Source of the DNA: Oscarella lobularis
Lineage: Eukaryota; Porifera; Homoscleromorpha; Homosclerophorida; Oscarellidae
NCBI RefSeq assembly: GCF_947507565.1
Contig: NC_089176.1
Location: 3,162,001-3,226,000, forward strand
Direction of reading: 5' to 3'
DNA length: 64,000 nt
Below the pieces are notes generated by a model. It was given only the letters and a program-made list of their open reading frames with translations. It had not been told where the DNA came from and ran no database searches. Made by a program: the position numbers and the translations under genes. This document shows, in pieces, positions 22,770 to 34,139 of this stretch; within the stretch, counting starts at the first letter, position 1; each line of letters starts with the position of its first letter.

Positions 22770-22857
22770 AGCTCCGGGACTTCTGCTTCCCAGATAGCGC
22801 ACGTACGTAAGAAACAGGAAACGCAACAAAAGAAACCCGGCTCCCGGCAATTACAAC

Positions 22858-22882
22858 ATACCTACCTACCTACCTACCTACA
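22858..22882. repeat. (TACC)n microsatellite
   Basis: About six tandem TACC units (catacctacctacctaccta...) upstream of the second CARD-kinase gene. No dyad or spacer structure. Confidence 0.9.
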
Positions 22883-22904
22883 GTAAAATAGTAGAATAGT
22901 GCAA

Positions 22905-22981
22905 ATTGGTCACTGTAGGCACAGATCCAAACCGAAGCTGATGAAGCGTCTAGCTAACTCGTCACTGACTAGCAGATTAGG
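22905..22981. repeat. Direct repeat, copy 2
   Basis: Near-identical to 9079-9155; marks the left flank of duplication unit 2. Confidence 0.85.
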
Positions 22982-23091
22982 ACCCAGAATTCAATGATCT
23001 AGAGGCTCTAATATATGGCTTGATAACCATGCTTCTTTTTTGAAGGTGCCTTTTTCGAACGATCTAATACATGGCTTCAACTCGCGTGCTT

Positions 23092-24275
23092 TTACTGGCT
23101 CAAGAAACCGTAATTAAGCGTTCTTTCTATTGATGCCAAGGTTCTTTCTTTGCTCTCTTCATAAGAAAACAGAGGCTGGTATTGAAGAAGCGTTTCAGCT
23201 CTTTTTCTGCAAAACGTGTGACTATTAACAAACCCCGTGTCAATCATACTCCGCTTGAAAGAGGGCGAAGTCCGAAGACTTACTAAAGGACTCAAAATCC
23301 AGACGAAAAATTCAACGAGAACAGCAAGAAAAATGACGACACGCAGAGGAATTCCAAATGGCAAATATTGATAACCCAAACGAGTTATAATGGGCTCAAA
23401 AAACTCGACCGACAAAGGTGGAGTATCATCAGTGATAAAAAAACCTTTGCCGCCGCTTGTATCTCCACCGCGCAACAGCGCGCGCATTGCGCACAAGTGA
23501 GCCCAAGCGACATTGCCAACGTACGTAAACTGCAAGACATTATGCACGTTGGATATTCGCATCATGAACCGTCCGAACAGGGTGGACGACTCAATGACTC
23601 GTATCATGCGACTATCGCCCTCGCCGTAAACCGTGGTGAAGCGAAGTGCTATTGTGGTTAATCGATCGCTGTTCGAGCGTAGAACGATTTTTTCTGCTCT
23701 CTGTTTCGTTATGCCGTATATCCCTTCATTGAGATCACTTTCTCTCGGATAGCAATCGTCCGTTTCTTCCATGTCGAATGCATCCTTTCGAGTTGTAACC
23801 GCCGCCGCCGAGCTCGAATAGATGAGGCAGCGCACCGATTCTTCCTCGGTGCAGCATTCTAGAAAATACTATTTATCCGACTACGCATTAGCACCAGGTG
23901 ACGTCATCATCATCGTGACGTCTCTCCCCTACACTAACCAACGACGTTTCGTGTGCCGTCTACGTTGACCGTGCCGTAGCGACTCCATTCCTCGGCTTCC
24001 GTCGCCGACGTGTGATTGGGAAGCTGTGAAGCGCAGTGAATGACCACTTGCATGCCCTTCACAGCTCTTTGAACCGTTTCTCGATCGGTGACGTCGCCGA
24101 CGACGCGTTCGACGACGATCGGCGAGAAATTGGAGTCGAATTTTCGCTCGGCGGGATAGGAGAGATCCAGAAGTCGGACGCGACATAGCTCGCTTGGTTC
24201 GCACTTGTCGAATATCGTTTTCAACACGCGACTACCGAGAAAACCTCCGCCGCCCGTCAGCAGAAGAGAAACCAT
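23092..24275 (-). CDS. 3-beta-hydroxysteroid dehydrogenase / NAD(P)-dependent SDR, intact
   Basis: Extended short-chain dehydrogenase of the 3-beta-HSD / sterol-4-alpha-carboxylate 3-dehydrogenase family; these oxidise a 3-beta-hydroxyl on a steroid nucleus using NAD(P). Two exons (24275-23939, 23858-23092) join in frame to 367 residues, the usual family length. Visible features are the Rossmann motif TGGGGFLGSR at residues 6-15, the acid-rich strand LLDLS, the catalytic Tyr-Lys in YGITK, TYVGNVAWAHLCAMRAL and FITDDTP, both hallmarks of this family, and a C-terminal hydrophobic helix (VVIFLAVLVEFFVWIL) that would anchor it in the ER membrane. The C-terminal PLFSYEESKERTL matches the vertebrate enzymes. 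It is divergent from receptor copy 3, with 149 nt between the starts. The exact substrate (sterol, bile acid or other) cannot be told from sequence. Confidence 0.92.
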
Positions 24276-24424
24276 AGTGACGCATGCGCTTGTTTGGAGG
24301 GTTCAACTCGTGGTATTTATTTAGGACCCGGCGACGTCATCATCGTGACGTCTATGATAAAACAGTGGCGGTGACCCGGTAGTAGATCTGCTCTTGGCGG
24401 TTTGTCGGTGACGTAGTTGAAACC

Positions 24425-27318
24425 ATGTTGGAACGAACTGAAATGCTCTCCAGCGGATTCGTAGTTGCTGCTGCGTTTGCTTTTTTCGGTGCATCAATTC
24501 CAAGTCGTGCCGATCCACTTTGTCCGCAACTCGATTTCAATGTCTATGGCGCTCAGCCTGGTCCTTCAGTGGGCCCTTCAATTGATCGTCAGTTTGCTCT
24601 TTGGCAATCGTGCAATGACTCTAGCTGATTCTTCTTCTTCTCTTTCTAGCCTGGAGCATTTTTAGATCGTACTTTCTCGAGCCAACTCGGTGTCCTCATT
24701 CGCCGTCGTATTATCAGCTTCGTCACTATAGTCAGCACTGGGCCTTACGCCCCATCGAACTAATGTGCAGATGCGATTGGCCAGAATGTGCGTATTATGG
24801 CGACTGCTGCCTCGGTCGAGGAGCCAACGAGACGCAGCCGTCGTCGTACACTCTAGAAGAACGCAGGCGCCTCGTAGGCATTAGTGATATGATATAGTTG
24901 GGGGTAAAATAGACTCAAATTTAGATTAATAAAAATCGACTCACTTGCGTCAATCCGTCGTCGGAGTTGGAAGGCAGCCCCCACGTTGAAAAACTTGGCT
25001 ACGATGACCGGACAGATCTTATGATGTATCGCACGTCAAAAGAAGGCTGGTGGATGTTGAAGACTTGTGCACGTGATTGGGATCACGACAAACGCAACAG
25101 TGACTTGAGGGCGATAATTCGTCAAAATTGCGAAAATTCAACGACTCGATCTTCCTCCTTTGACGACATTCTTCATGCAATGCCCGTCAGCACAAAAAAC
25201 GTCACGTATTCAAATGTTTTCTGTGCTGTCTGCAATTTTGTTCAACCGACGATAGATCGTCTTTTCTATTGGTCGACAAGCCTTGCGTGCAATTACAATT
25301 TAGACGAGAAGCTCTTTACCGACGTGAATAAAAGACAAGAAATGTCTTCAAACGTGACGGCAAGCAACGTGACGGAGAACTGTGTCGTCGGCTATTTTAT
25401 ACCACCTCGAAATGTCTCGGCACGACAGTGTCAGCTGGAGACGATTTCGACGTGCTTGACTCGAGAAGAGCTGAGTGCCCGTCTTGTTACAAACGTATCC
25501 GAATCAAAATACACGTGCTTGAAGTCAAGATGTCAAGAATTCGTCGAATACGAACGCTTCAACCCGACTTACAAAAATCGCTTCTGTGCTCTTTGCACGG
25601 GAGTGGACACAAGAAATTTTGACCAAGCGTATGGTGATAGAGCCGGCATAGAGCGTCCACAACCGCTGGATCGTTGGCAATGTATCGGTTGCAGGTCATT
25701 CGCGTCGATATTGAATTTTTCACCTAAGGGCGATATCATGTTGCTTGGCAAGAAGACGGTTTCCGTTCTGAAGACTTGTCCTGTTGGCAAAGTATACTTT
25801 AAGAATGCTTGTATTTCTCTCTTTTGTTCAGGTGATTTGGAACTAGTTGGATCCGAATGCCGAGCTCCTCGTTACCTTACAGTTCAATTAATCCTGTATG
25901 CAAATAACACGGGTGGAGAGTTGAAGCGTGCACACCACAACGATACAGTGAATCGAGTCGCTCAATCGCTTCTTGCTTTCGTCCGAAATTTGACGGTTGC
26001 TAACTCGACTTTCCACGTAGTCAACAATTCAGTCAAAGTCTTCATTATTGCGAAGGCAAGCGCGTCTGTGACGGTTTCTAATTGGGAGAAGATTCAGTCT
26101 AAAATCCTTCAATTCAATTTAACATTCGTATCCAATTCCATCCTGTTCAGCAGCGAACCAATCAAACGGGAACACATAACGATAACGATAAAGCCGACAC
26201 TCGCTCCCATCATTTGTAGCGCCTACATTCGACTAAATTCCTCCCAATACACCAAAACGACAAACAATTCAATCATTGACCTAGCCACTGGCCAGACCCT
26301 GAACTCAACCGAATACATCAAAGAAGAAAATGATACGATTCTGCGATGCAACCTTTACAAAGCCGCCTTCAATACGACAATAATCGTCAAGACGTGGCAA
26401 TATGACTCGCTAGGCGTCACGCTAACAATCGTGAGCAGTGCCTTCTCCATCGTCTCCTGCTACCTTCTCTTGGTCACCTATTTCCTATTTTCAAAATTGA
26501 GAAATTATGCTGGTCTCTGCATCATGAGCTACGCTTTCGCTTTAGGCACCTTCTACGTCTTTCTAATATTTGGTGCCGGACTAGTGAACAACAAAGCGAC
26601 TTGCACGGCAATGGGATTCATTCTGCACTTCTTCACCTTGTCGCATCTCACGTGGTCTACCGTGCTTGCTGTCAATCTTGTGAACTTATTTGTTGTCAAA
26701 CGAATGCAAAATCCCACGTCTTCCGGAGGACAGTTAATTTGGAAAAAATTCATTTTCGCCTCCCTATATTCCTGGGGACTACCGATGGTGATCTGTTTAA
26801 TCTGTACCATTCTGATCTATACCACCGATATGGATATTTCCTATGCTTCGACCACTGTTTGCTGGCTTCAAGGCAGCCGACTTGCATCCATTTTGGCCGT
26901 GGCAATTCCTGGCGCAATTGCTCTTGTTGTGAATCTGAGCTGTTATATCGGATTGGCTGTAGTTCTGAGCAGAGATCTGAAAGCCACTCAGAATGTTTCA
27001 CAGAAATCCAAAATTTTGAAATTGAAGAAAAAGTGCCGCGTATTTTTGGGGCTATTCTGTCTGCTCGGACTGACGTTAGGTTTTGCTTGGATTGCTGCAT
27101 TCGTTGGAAAGGAGTGGCTATGGTATATTTTTTTCGTGGCCAACATGACGCAGGCAATTGTCATATTTTTCGTATTTGTCGTCAGCCAAAAAACGCGAGC
27201 GTTGTACAAGGAGAAATTCCGTGCTAAGCACTGGCAGTTGCCATCAAGCAATCAATCTGAAAGTACAAAAACGTCGACGGTGAATAAAACAGACACAATG
27301 GCGATGGCGAAAATTTAG
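24425..27318 (+). CDS. Family-B-like 7TM receptor with Cys-rich ectodomain, copy 3
   Basis: Exons 24425-24587, 24650-24873 and 24925-27318 join to 926 residues. It is near-identical to the copy at 12310, with the same signal peptide, CxCDxxCxxYxDCC module, glycosylated ectodomain and seven helices. An ATG at 24425 precedes the one equivalent to copy 1 (24443); the longer form adds six residues before the hydrophobic leader, and either could be used. The main difference from copy 1 is a cluster of substitutions at 25620-25690, a Cys-rich loop (QAYGDRAGIERPQPLDRW versus HAYKGGLYGRKGQPPPDLW). It is divergent from the HSD gene and shares its short upstream region. Confidence 0.88.
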
Positions 27319-27346
27319 CCGAAAAATCAGATTGACACAAAGGAAT

Positions 27347-27945
27347 AGCCCACTTCGAACTTTTGTTGTTAGTTTCTGTGCATGCACTTATTGTTCGTAT
27401 GTTTCACTCTCGATTTTGTTTGCACTCTCTCTGATGTCAAGTGACCACAGCAACCGGAGCTAGGACTCAGAGACTGATTGATACGGAAATCTCACCCCAA
27501 CGTCTCACGCCTCTGCAATTCACTACGAAATTTTCCAAAATTACAAGAGGCAGGCTAAAATACCGTAGACTCTTAGAGATTCCTAACCAGCAGTCAGAAT
27601 GACGAGCAAACAATGCCATCACGAGGCAAAATTGCTTGAACCAACAAAACTGCCTCTGAGGCAGACCCGCCTATCATACCGACTCTGACATCATGCCCCG
27701 ACCCCTGACCCTGGCACCGTTCTCAAAAAGAGCTTTACCTGAGCTGCACTCACTCATTTTCCGCGCAGCACAACGGATAAGTGCACTTGTTCTCTGCATC
27801 ATCTCGTGTACAGTAATCGTTGCGACTACTTTTAGTACGCCGACCGAGTCGTCGACGACGACAAATGTGCCGCCAACTACACCGATGCCGCCAAAAGTTT
27901 TCTTTCCCACCACCGACGACATGGACTTTCGGTACGTTCTCGAAC
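27347..27945 (+). pseudogene. Peroxidase 5' relic, unit 2
   Basis: Same relic as at 15230-15834. Here the region around the start has lost the ATG (acaacggataag instead of acaaatgtcttggataag), so the secretory leader cannot start at the normal codon. Homology ends at the same base after DDMDFRYVLE, so the relic existed before the tandem duplication. Confidence 0.85.
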
Positions 27946-27946
27946 T

Positions 27947-28040
27947 GAAATGCTCTTCATCGGATTCGTAGTTGCTGCTGCGTTTGCTTTTTTTTTTTCG
28001 GTTTTGCATTGATCGTCAATTTGCTCTTTGGGAATCACAT
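27947..28040 (+). pseudogene. Receptor signal-peptide fragment, unit 2
   Basis: Equivalent of 15836-15925, with an expanded T-run in the fragment. Same fusion to the peroxidase relic on its left. Confidence 0.75.
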
Positions 28041-28061
28041 TCAGATTGATGCGGCCCAAAA

Positions 28062-28170
28062 CATTCCTCGGCTTCCGTGACCAATCTGGAACTCGCTAGG
28101 TTTGCACTTGGTCGACTATCAGCGTATTCAACACGCAAATGCCTCTGCCGCCCGTCAGCAGGAGAGGCTC
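28062..28170 (-). pseudogene. HSD exon 1 fragment, unit 2
   Basis: Equivalent of 15951-16058, with the same internal deletions. An (AT)-rich stretch with TATA-like motifs (28171-28195) follows, about 100 nt before the start codon of the next receptor, and may supply its promoter. Confidence 0.75.
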
Positions 28171-28285
28171 TATATACATATAAATATATATATATCAAGT
28201 TGCGCGTCATTCATCCGGTAGTATCCGCATTTATCTGGTACTTGACGGTCAGTACGTGTGGCGTCGTTGAAACGAACTGCATGAA

Positions 28286-31095
28286 ATGCTCTCCTGCGGC
28301 TTCGAAGTTGCTGCCGCTGCGTTTGCTTTCCTCAGTTTATCATTGCTTCGTGCCGATCCACTTTGTCCGGAACTCGACTTCAACGTCTACGGCGTGCAGC
28401 CCAAGGACAGTAACATTTCCGACTCTTCAATTGCCTCTCGCATTGATCGTCAGTTTGCATACCCTCTGGCATGAGAGGACTATAACTATAATTGGTCTCT
28501 CTTTTTTCCTAGCCAGGTATTTTCTGAAGCCAACTCAGTGTCCTCATTCGCCGTCGTATTATTATTACAATGGTCGGGGCGTGGCCCCAAGCGAATCAAC
28601 GTGCAGATGCGATTGGCCAGAATGCGCGTATTACGGCGACTGCTGCCTCGGCCGAGGAACCAACGAGACGCAGCCGCCGTTGTACACTCTAGAAGAACAC
28701 AGGCGCCTCGTAAGCGTGATATGATAGTTTGGTATATAAAGAGACATATTAAATTAAAATTTAGATTGATAAAGATCGACTCGTGTGCGTCAATCCGTCG
28801 TCGGAGTTGAAAGACGTCCAGGTTGAAGTAGTTCCCCATGATTATGATTATGATGAGGATGATTGGAGAGACATTACGTCTAACCGGGCATCAAAAAAAG
28901 GCTGGTGGATGTTGAAGACTTGTGCTCCTGATTGGGATCCCAACGAAAGCAAAAGTAACTTGAGGACAGCTATTCGTCAAGAATGCGAAAATGTAACGAC
29001 TCGATCTTCCTCCTTTGACGACATTCTGCTTACAATGCCAGTCAGTACAAAAAACGTCACGTATTCAAATGTTTTTTGTGCTGTCTGCAACTTTGTTCAA
29101 TTAACAACAGATCATGTTTTTTATTGGCCGACAAGACGTGCTTGTTATAAGGTGAATGAAAAACAAAGAATGTCGTCAGATGGGACTGCGATCAACGTGA
29201 CGGAGAACTGTTTAGTTGGCTATTTTCTACCTCCTGAAAATGTCTCGGTGCGACAGTGTCAGCCTATGACTTCGACATGCTTGACTCGAGAAGAGTTGAA
29301 CATATCTGAATCAAAATACGCGTGCTTGAAGTCAAGATGCCAAGAGTTTGTTGAATACGAATGCTTTCACCCAACTTACAAAAATCGTTTCTGTGCTCTT
29401 TGCAGGAGAGAAAAAACCAAATATTTTGACGACGCGTATCATAGTGGCGTCTGTCCTCTTACTTCCAGGGGTTGTACTGGCTGCACTCCACTCGCAGCAA
29501 TATTGAACTTTTCCCCTAATGGCAATATGATGTTGCGTGACTCGAAGACAACGGTTTTTGTTTTGAAGACTTGCCCTGTTGGCAAAGTATCAAAGTCTTG
29601 CATTCCTCTTGTTTGTTCGAGTGATTTAGAACTAGTTGGATTGGAGTGCCGAGCTCCTCGTTACCTTACCGTTCAAATAATCCTGTATGCAAATAGTACG
29701 GATGGAGAGTTGAAGCGTGCACACCACAACAATACGGTGAATCGCGTCACTCGATCGCTTCTTGCTTTCGTCCGAAATTTGACGTTTATTAACTCGAGTG
29801 TTCACGTAGTCAACAATTCAGTTCGAGTCGTCATTACCGCAAAGGCAAGCGCATCTGTGACGGTTTCTAATTGGGAGAAGATTCAGTCTAAAATCCTTCT
29901 ATTCAATTTAACATTTATATCAAATTCCATCCTGTTCAGCAGCGAACTGATCAAACGGGAACACATAACGATAAAGCCGACACGTGCTCCAATCATCTGT
30001 AGCGCTTACATTCGACTAAATTCCTCCCAATACACCAAAACGGCAAACAATTCAATCCTAGACCTAGCCACTGGCCAGACCCTGAACTCGACCGAATACA
30101 TCGTAGAAGAAAATGATACGATTTTGCGATGCAACCCTTACGAAGCCGCTTTCAATACGACAATAATCGTCAAGACGTGGCAATATGACTCGCTAGGCGT
30201 CACTCTAACGATCGTGAGCAGCGCCTTCTCCATCGTCTCCTGCTACCTTCTGTTGTTCACCTATTTCCTATTTTCAAAACTGAGAAACTATGCTGGTCTC
30301 TGCATCATGAGCTACGCTTTCGCTTTAGGCACCTTCTACGTCTTTCTAATATTTGGTGCCGGACTAGTGAACAAGGCGACTTGCACGGCAATGGGATTCG
30401 TTCTGCACTTCTTCACCTTGTCGCATCTCACGTGGTCTACCGTGCTTGCTGTCAATCTTGTGAACTTATTTGTTGTTAAACGAATGCAAAATCCCGCGTC
30501 GTCTGGGCAGTTAATTTGGAAAAAATTCCTTTTCGCCTCCCTATATGCCTGGGGACTACCACTGGTCATCTGTTTAGCCTGTACCATTCTGATCTATACG
30601 ACCAACATGGATATTGCCTATGCTTCGACCACCGTTTGCTGGCTTCAAGGGAGTAGACTTGCATCTATTTTGGCCGTGGCAATTCCTGGCGCAGTTGCTC
30701 TTGTTGTGAATCTGAGCTGTTATATCGGATTGGCTGTAGTTCTGAGCAGAGATCTGAAAGCCACACAGAATGTTTCACAAAAATCCAAAATGTTGAAATT
30801 GAAGAAAAAGTGCCGCGTATTTTTGGGGCTATTCTGTCTGCTCGGACTGACGTTAGGTTTTGCTTGGATTGCTGCATTCGCGGGAAAGGAGTGGTTATGG
30901 TATATTTTTTTCGCAGCTAACATAACGCAGGCAATCGTCATATTCTTTGTATTCGTCGTGAGCCAAAAAACGCGAGCGTTGTACAAGAAGAAATTCCGTG
31001 CTAAGCACTGGCAGTTGCCATCAAGCAATCAATCTGAAAGTACAAAAACGTCGATGGTGAATAAAACAGACTCAATGGCTATGGCGAAAATTTAG
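28286..31095 (+). CDS. Family-B-like 7TM receptor, copy 4 (second type, intact)
   Basis: Exons 28286-28448, 28513-28709 and 28765-31095 encode 896 residues. This is the intact partner of the broken copy at 16173. Domain order is as in the first type: signal peptide, CRCDWPECAYYGDCCLG module, an acidic stretch (DYDYDEDDWRD), glycosylated Cys-rich ectodomain, seven helices, and a short cytoplasmic tail with the conserved ending MAMAKI. The ectodomain differs clearly from copies 1 and 3, with shorter loops, while the membrane domain is nearly the same, as expected for receptors that bind different ligands and signal alike (inference). An upstream out-of-frame ATG at 28281 could act as a short uORF. 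Confidence 0.88.
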
Positions 31096-31104
31096 ATTGA
31101 CACA

Positions 31105-31692
31105 AAAGAAAGCCCAGTTTAGTTTCTGTGCATGAACTCATCGTTTGTATTTCACTCTCGGTTTCGTTTGCACTCTCTGATGTAAACTGCACGCTGGAAG
31201 TTATGTTATAAGAACAAAGTATATGCCAGCGGTCAAGTGACCACAGTAACCGGAGCTAGGTCGATGACGCATGTACCTAATTCCTTTGTGCGTCATAGTC
31301 GAACGACCGTACGAACTTACGGCTAAATAAGGAACGCCTTTGTTTCCTTCAGGTGAGTGAAGCGGATTTGGTGTAGCCGATACTGATTGATACGGAAATC
31401 TCACCAACGTCTCCACGCCTCCGCTATTCGCTACGAAATTTTCCAAAATTGCAAGAGGCAGGCTAAAAACCCGTTGGCTCTTAGAGATTCCTAACCAGCG
31501 GTCAGCATAATGTGCTATCAATGCCATCACGACTCGTCGAGGCAAAAGTGCTCAAAAATGCCTCTGAGGCAGACCCGCCTATCATACTGACTCTGACATC
31601 ATGCACCGACCCCTGACCCTGGCACCGTTCTCAAAAAGAGCTTTACCTGAGCTAGGCGGACAGTGCACTCACTCATTTTCCGCGCAGCACAA
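31105..31692. promoter_or_regulatory. Upstream region of the peroxidase gene (third copy of a repeated flank)
   Basis: About 590 nt between the last receptor and the peroxidase start. It shares long stretches with 15230-15660 and 27347-27770 (for example ccgacccctgaccctggcacc and tgcctctgaggcagacccgcct). The latter holds an inverted repeat TGCCTC-tga-GGCAGA. Relative to the relic copies it has an extra stretch at about 31195-31380. No gene seen. Confidence 0.5.
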
Positions 31693-33858
31693 ATGTCTTG
31701 GATAAGTGCACTTGTTCTCTGCATCATCTCGGCTACAGCAATCGTTGCGACTACTTTTAGTACGCCGACCGAGTCGTCGACGACAACAAATGTGCCGCCA
31801 ACTACACCGATGCCGCCAAAAGTTTTCTTTCCCACCACCGACGACATGGATTTTCGGTACGTTCTCGAAAAACTAGGGCGAGTCGACGCGTGGAACGGCA
31901 CCACCGGCCAAATCGACTGCGACAAAATCGTCGCCGATAACACGGTCGACGGCAAAGAATTCCCGTCGATCGACGGCCTCTGCAATAACCTCGCCCATCC
32001 TTTCTGGGGAGCGACGAAGGCTCCGTTCGCGCGCATGACCGGCACTCACTACGGCGGCGACGGAATGAACGACCCGACGACGGAACGTCTCGGCCGTCCG
32101 CTGCCGAACGCGAGAAACGTATCGGTGTCGTACGACTTCGGACGAACGATTTTCGATCACCAGCACTCGTTTCTCATCGCCGAATTCGGCCACTTCGTCG
32201 CGCACGACGTATCGAAGAAGTCGGGCGGGTCGAACGTGAATTGTAAGAAAGATCGAGCGAATCCGATCTGTTTCGACATTCCGGTGCCGCCGAACGATCA
32301 TCAATTCGGCGCCGGTCAACCGAACGAAGCATTTCGAACCCCCTATCTCGAGCTCAAACGATCGGGAACGGTGAAACTCGTCAAAGGAGCCAAACAAGCG
32401 CGACAGCAATTCAACGACAACACGGGTCTCGTCGACGCGTCGGCCGTCTACGGATCGAACGTCGACACGGCGATGAGTCTGCGTCGACTGAGCGACGCCG
32501 ATCTGCTCGCCTTTCACGATCGAGCGGGTAAAGAGTTCTTGCCGTTCGACGCGGGTTTCAGCGGAAAGTTGAGCGCAAAATGCCAGGGTCAGCTCCCGCT
32601 CTGCTATCACGCCGGCGACTCGCGCGCGACCCAGTCGACGACGCTCGCAATGGTGCATGGACTCTGGCTACGACTGCACAATCGCATCGTCGTCGAACTA
32701 AAAGGGCTGAATTCGCATTGGAGTGAGGAGCGAGTGTATAGGGAAGCGCGGCAGATTGTCGCCGCGTTGCTTCAACGCGTCGTCTATGAGGAGTACGTGC
32801 CGGCGCTTCTCGGAAAGCGCGTCGTCGACGCGATGCTTCCGTCGTACGGCGGCTACAACGAGTCCGTCGATCCGACGATTTTTATCGAGTTCGTGAGCGC
32901 CGCTTTTCGCATGGGTCACAGTCAAATGGTCAGCCGAATCGATTTGCTCGATCCGGACTATACGCCGATCGGCGAACTTCTCCTGCGCGACGATTTCAAA
33001 CAGGCAGGGCGTTACTACTTGGAGCCGAAGGCTTCCTTTGATAACTACATGCGCGGTCTTCTCGGAAAAAAGGCGTACGAAGTGGATCGTTTCACGACGA
33101 AAGAACTGAACGATTACCTTTTCCAGCCGGTCGACGCGACGGGACGACCGAACGGTCCCGCCGACGATCTGACGGCGGTCACGATCCAACGCGGACGCGA
33201 TCACGGTCTTCCCAGTTGGCTCGTCATGAAGAACATCGCCGTCGATTATTTCAAGACGGCGAACGTCAGGGTGCCGAATCCCATCATGGAGGATGGACGC
33301 GAAAGGCGACTTCTCGCCATCTACGGCGACATGGGACGCATCGACTTGTACGTCGGCGGCGTTTCGGAGACGCACATGCCGAAGAGCGAACTAGGTCCGA
33401 CCTTCTCCTACATCGTCGCCAAGCAATTCTTGCACAGTCGCGACGGTGACAGGTTCTTTTACAAGAATCCCGGCGTTTTCATGCCGAGTCAAGAGAGGGC
33501 GATCGACGCGACGACGTTGGCGGCGATCATATGCTACGTGGCGGACAACCCGGATACGATGAAGGTTCAGGCTAATGCGTTCGACTTCGCTAAGAACGAT
33601 CAGCGTCAATACTGCTCGGACCTACTCACTACAAACGGTTTGGATCTGAAACCTTGGAAAGGTGGGTTAGAGGCTCGTCGAAGAGGATAATTAATTATTT
33701 AATTAATTAATTGAATTCTTTTTCTTCTTCCAGAACTTCCGTGTGCTGACGAGTATTCCACTGCGGTGTGCGATCGGTGGAAGTCTTCGGGTGGTTGCAG
33801 TCTGCGGGACGAGGAGATGAGCGTGAAGAAATGTCGAAAGACGTGTCGCAAGTGCTGA
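31693..33858 (+). CDS. Secreted animal haem peroxidase with C-terminal ShKT domain
   Basis: Member of the myeloperoxidase/peroxidasin/peroxinectin superfamily, which uses haem and H2O2 to oxidise halides or tyrosines outside the cell. Two exons (31693-33661, 33734-33858) give 697 residues. The ATG at 31693 starts a signal peptide (MSWISALVLCIISATAIVA), then a Thr/Pro-rich spacer. The catalytic domain shows the distal-His region (FGHFVAHDVS), a loop DNTGLVDASAVYGS, the helix TTLAMVHGLWLRLHNRIVVEL, proximal His in AAFRMGHSQM, and the signature RGRDHGLPSW. The second exon encodes a six-Cys ShKT module (PCADEYSTAVCDRW...CRKTCRKC), a known partner of peroxidases in nematodes and cnidarians. No IG or LRR domains, so it is not peroxidasin itself. 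It is a single intact gene with two 5' relics upstream. Confidence 0.93.
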
Positions 33859-34139
33859 TGAGAGGAAGGAAAGGAAACTTCGTGTCCGTGGTGTACTGTA
33901 TTAGCGACTTTTGCTCCGTGTGCTCGTAGCTTCGATTTCTTTTCTTCGCTGCGGCGTTTCTAATCTTGCCGAATTCCTGCTTTAAACGTAGAAAACCGAT
34001 TTTCAGTCTTCAGTGCAGTCCGGTGTCCGTGGCAGTCCGTGCAGTCCGCAGCGAGGCGTCGTCCACGCTCTTCTTTTGTTTTCTTATACGGGTCGTTAGA
34101 CGGAAGTTTCTGGCCTTCGCTTCCCGTACAAACCAAACA
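33859..34139. other. Intergenic, no gene seen
   Basis: About 280 nt between the peroxidase stop and the MGRN1 start on the same strand. It contains repeated CAGTCCG/AGTCCG motifs (34012-34052). Probably 3' UTR plus the MGRN1 promoter and leader. Confidence 0.5.

Larger units (their letters stand above)
22896..30448. repeat. Tandem duplication unit 2 (HSD - receptor - relic - receptor)
   Basis: Partner of 9070-18328. Here the HSD and both receptors are intact and the 1.7 kb segment between HSD and the first receptor is absent. Beyond 30448 the sequence continues into the rest of the second receptor and the peroxidase gene, which unit 1 lacks. Confidence 0.9.

Noticed and set aside
22858-22882. 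CRISPR-like short repeats
   Set aside because: A simple TACC microsatellite with no spacers, in a eukaryotic genome.
9070-30448. Mobile element as cause of the duplicated block
   Set aside because: No terminal repeats, target-site duplications or transposase/reverse-transcriptase frames at the edges; a plain tandem duplication explains the order.
31873-32658. 261-codon minus-strand frame inside the peroxidase gene
   Set aside because: Antisense shadow of the conserved peroxidase exon; composition dominated by Arg and Val.
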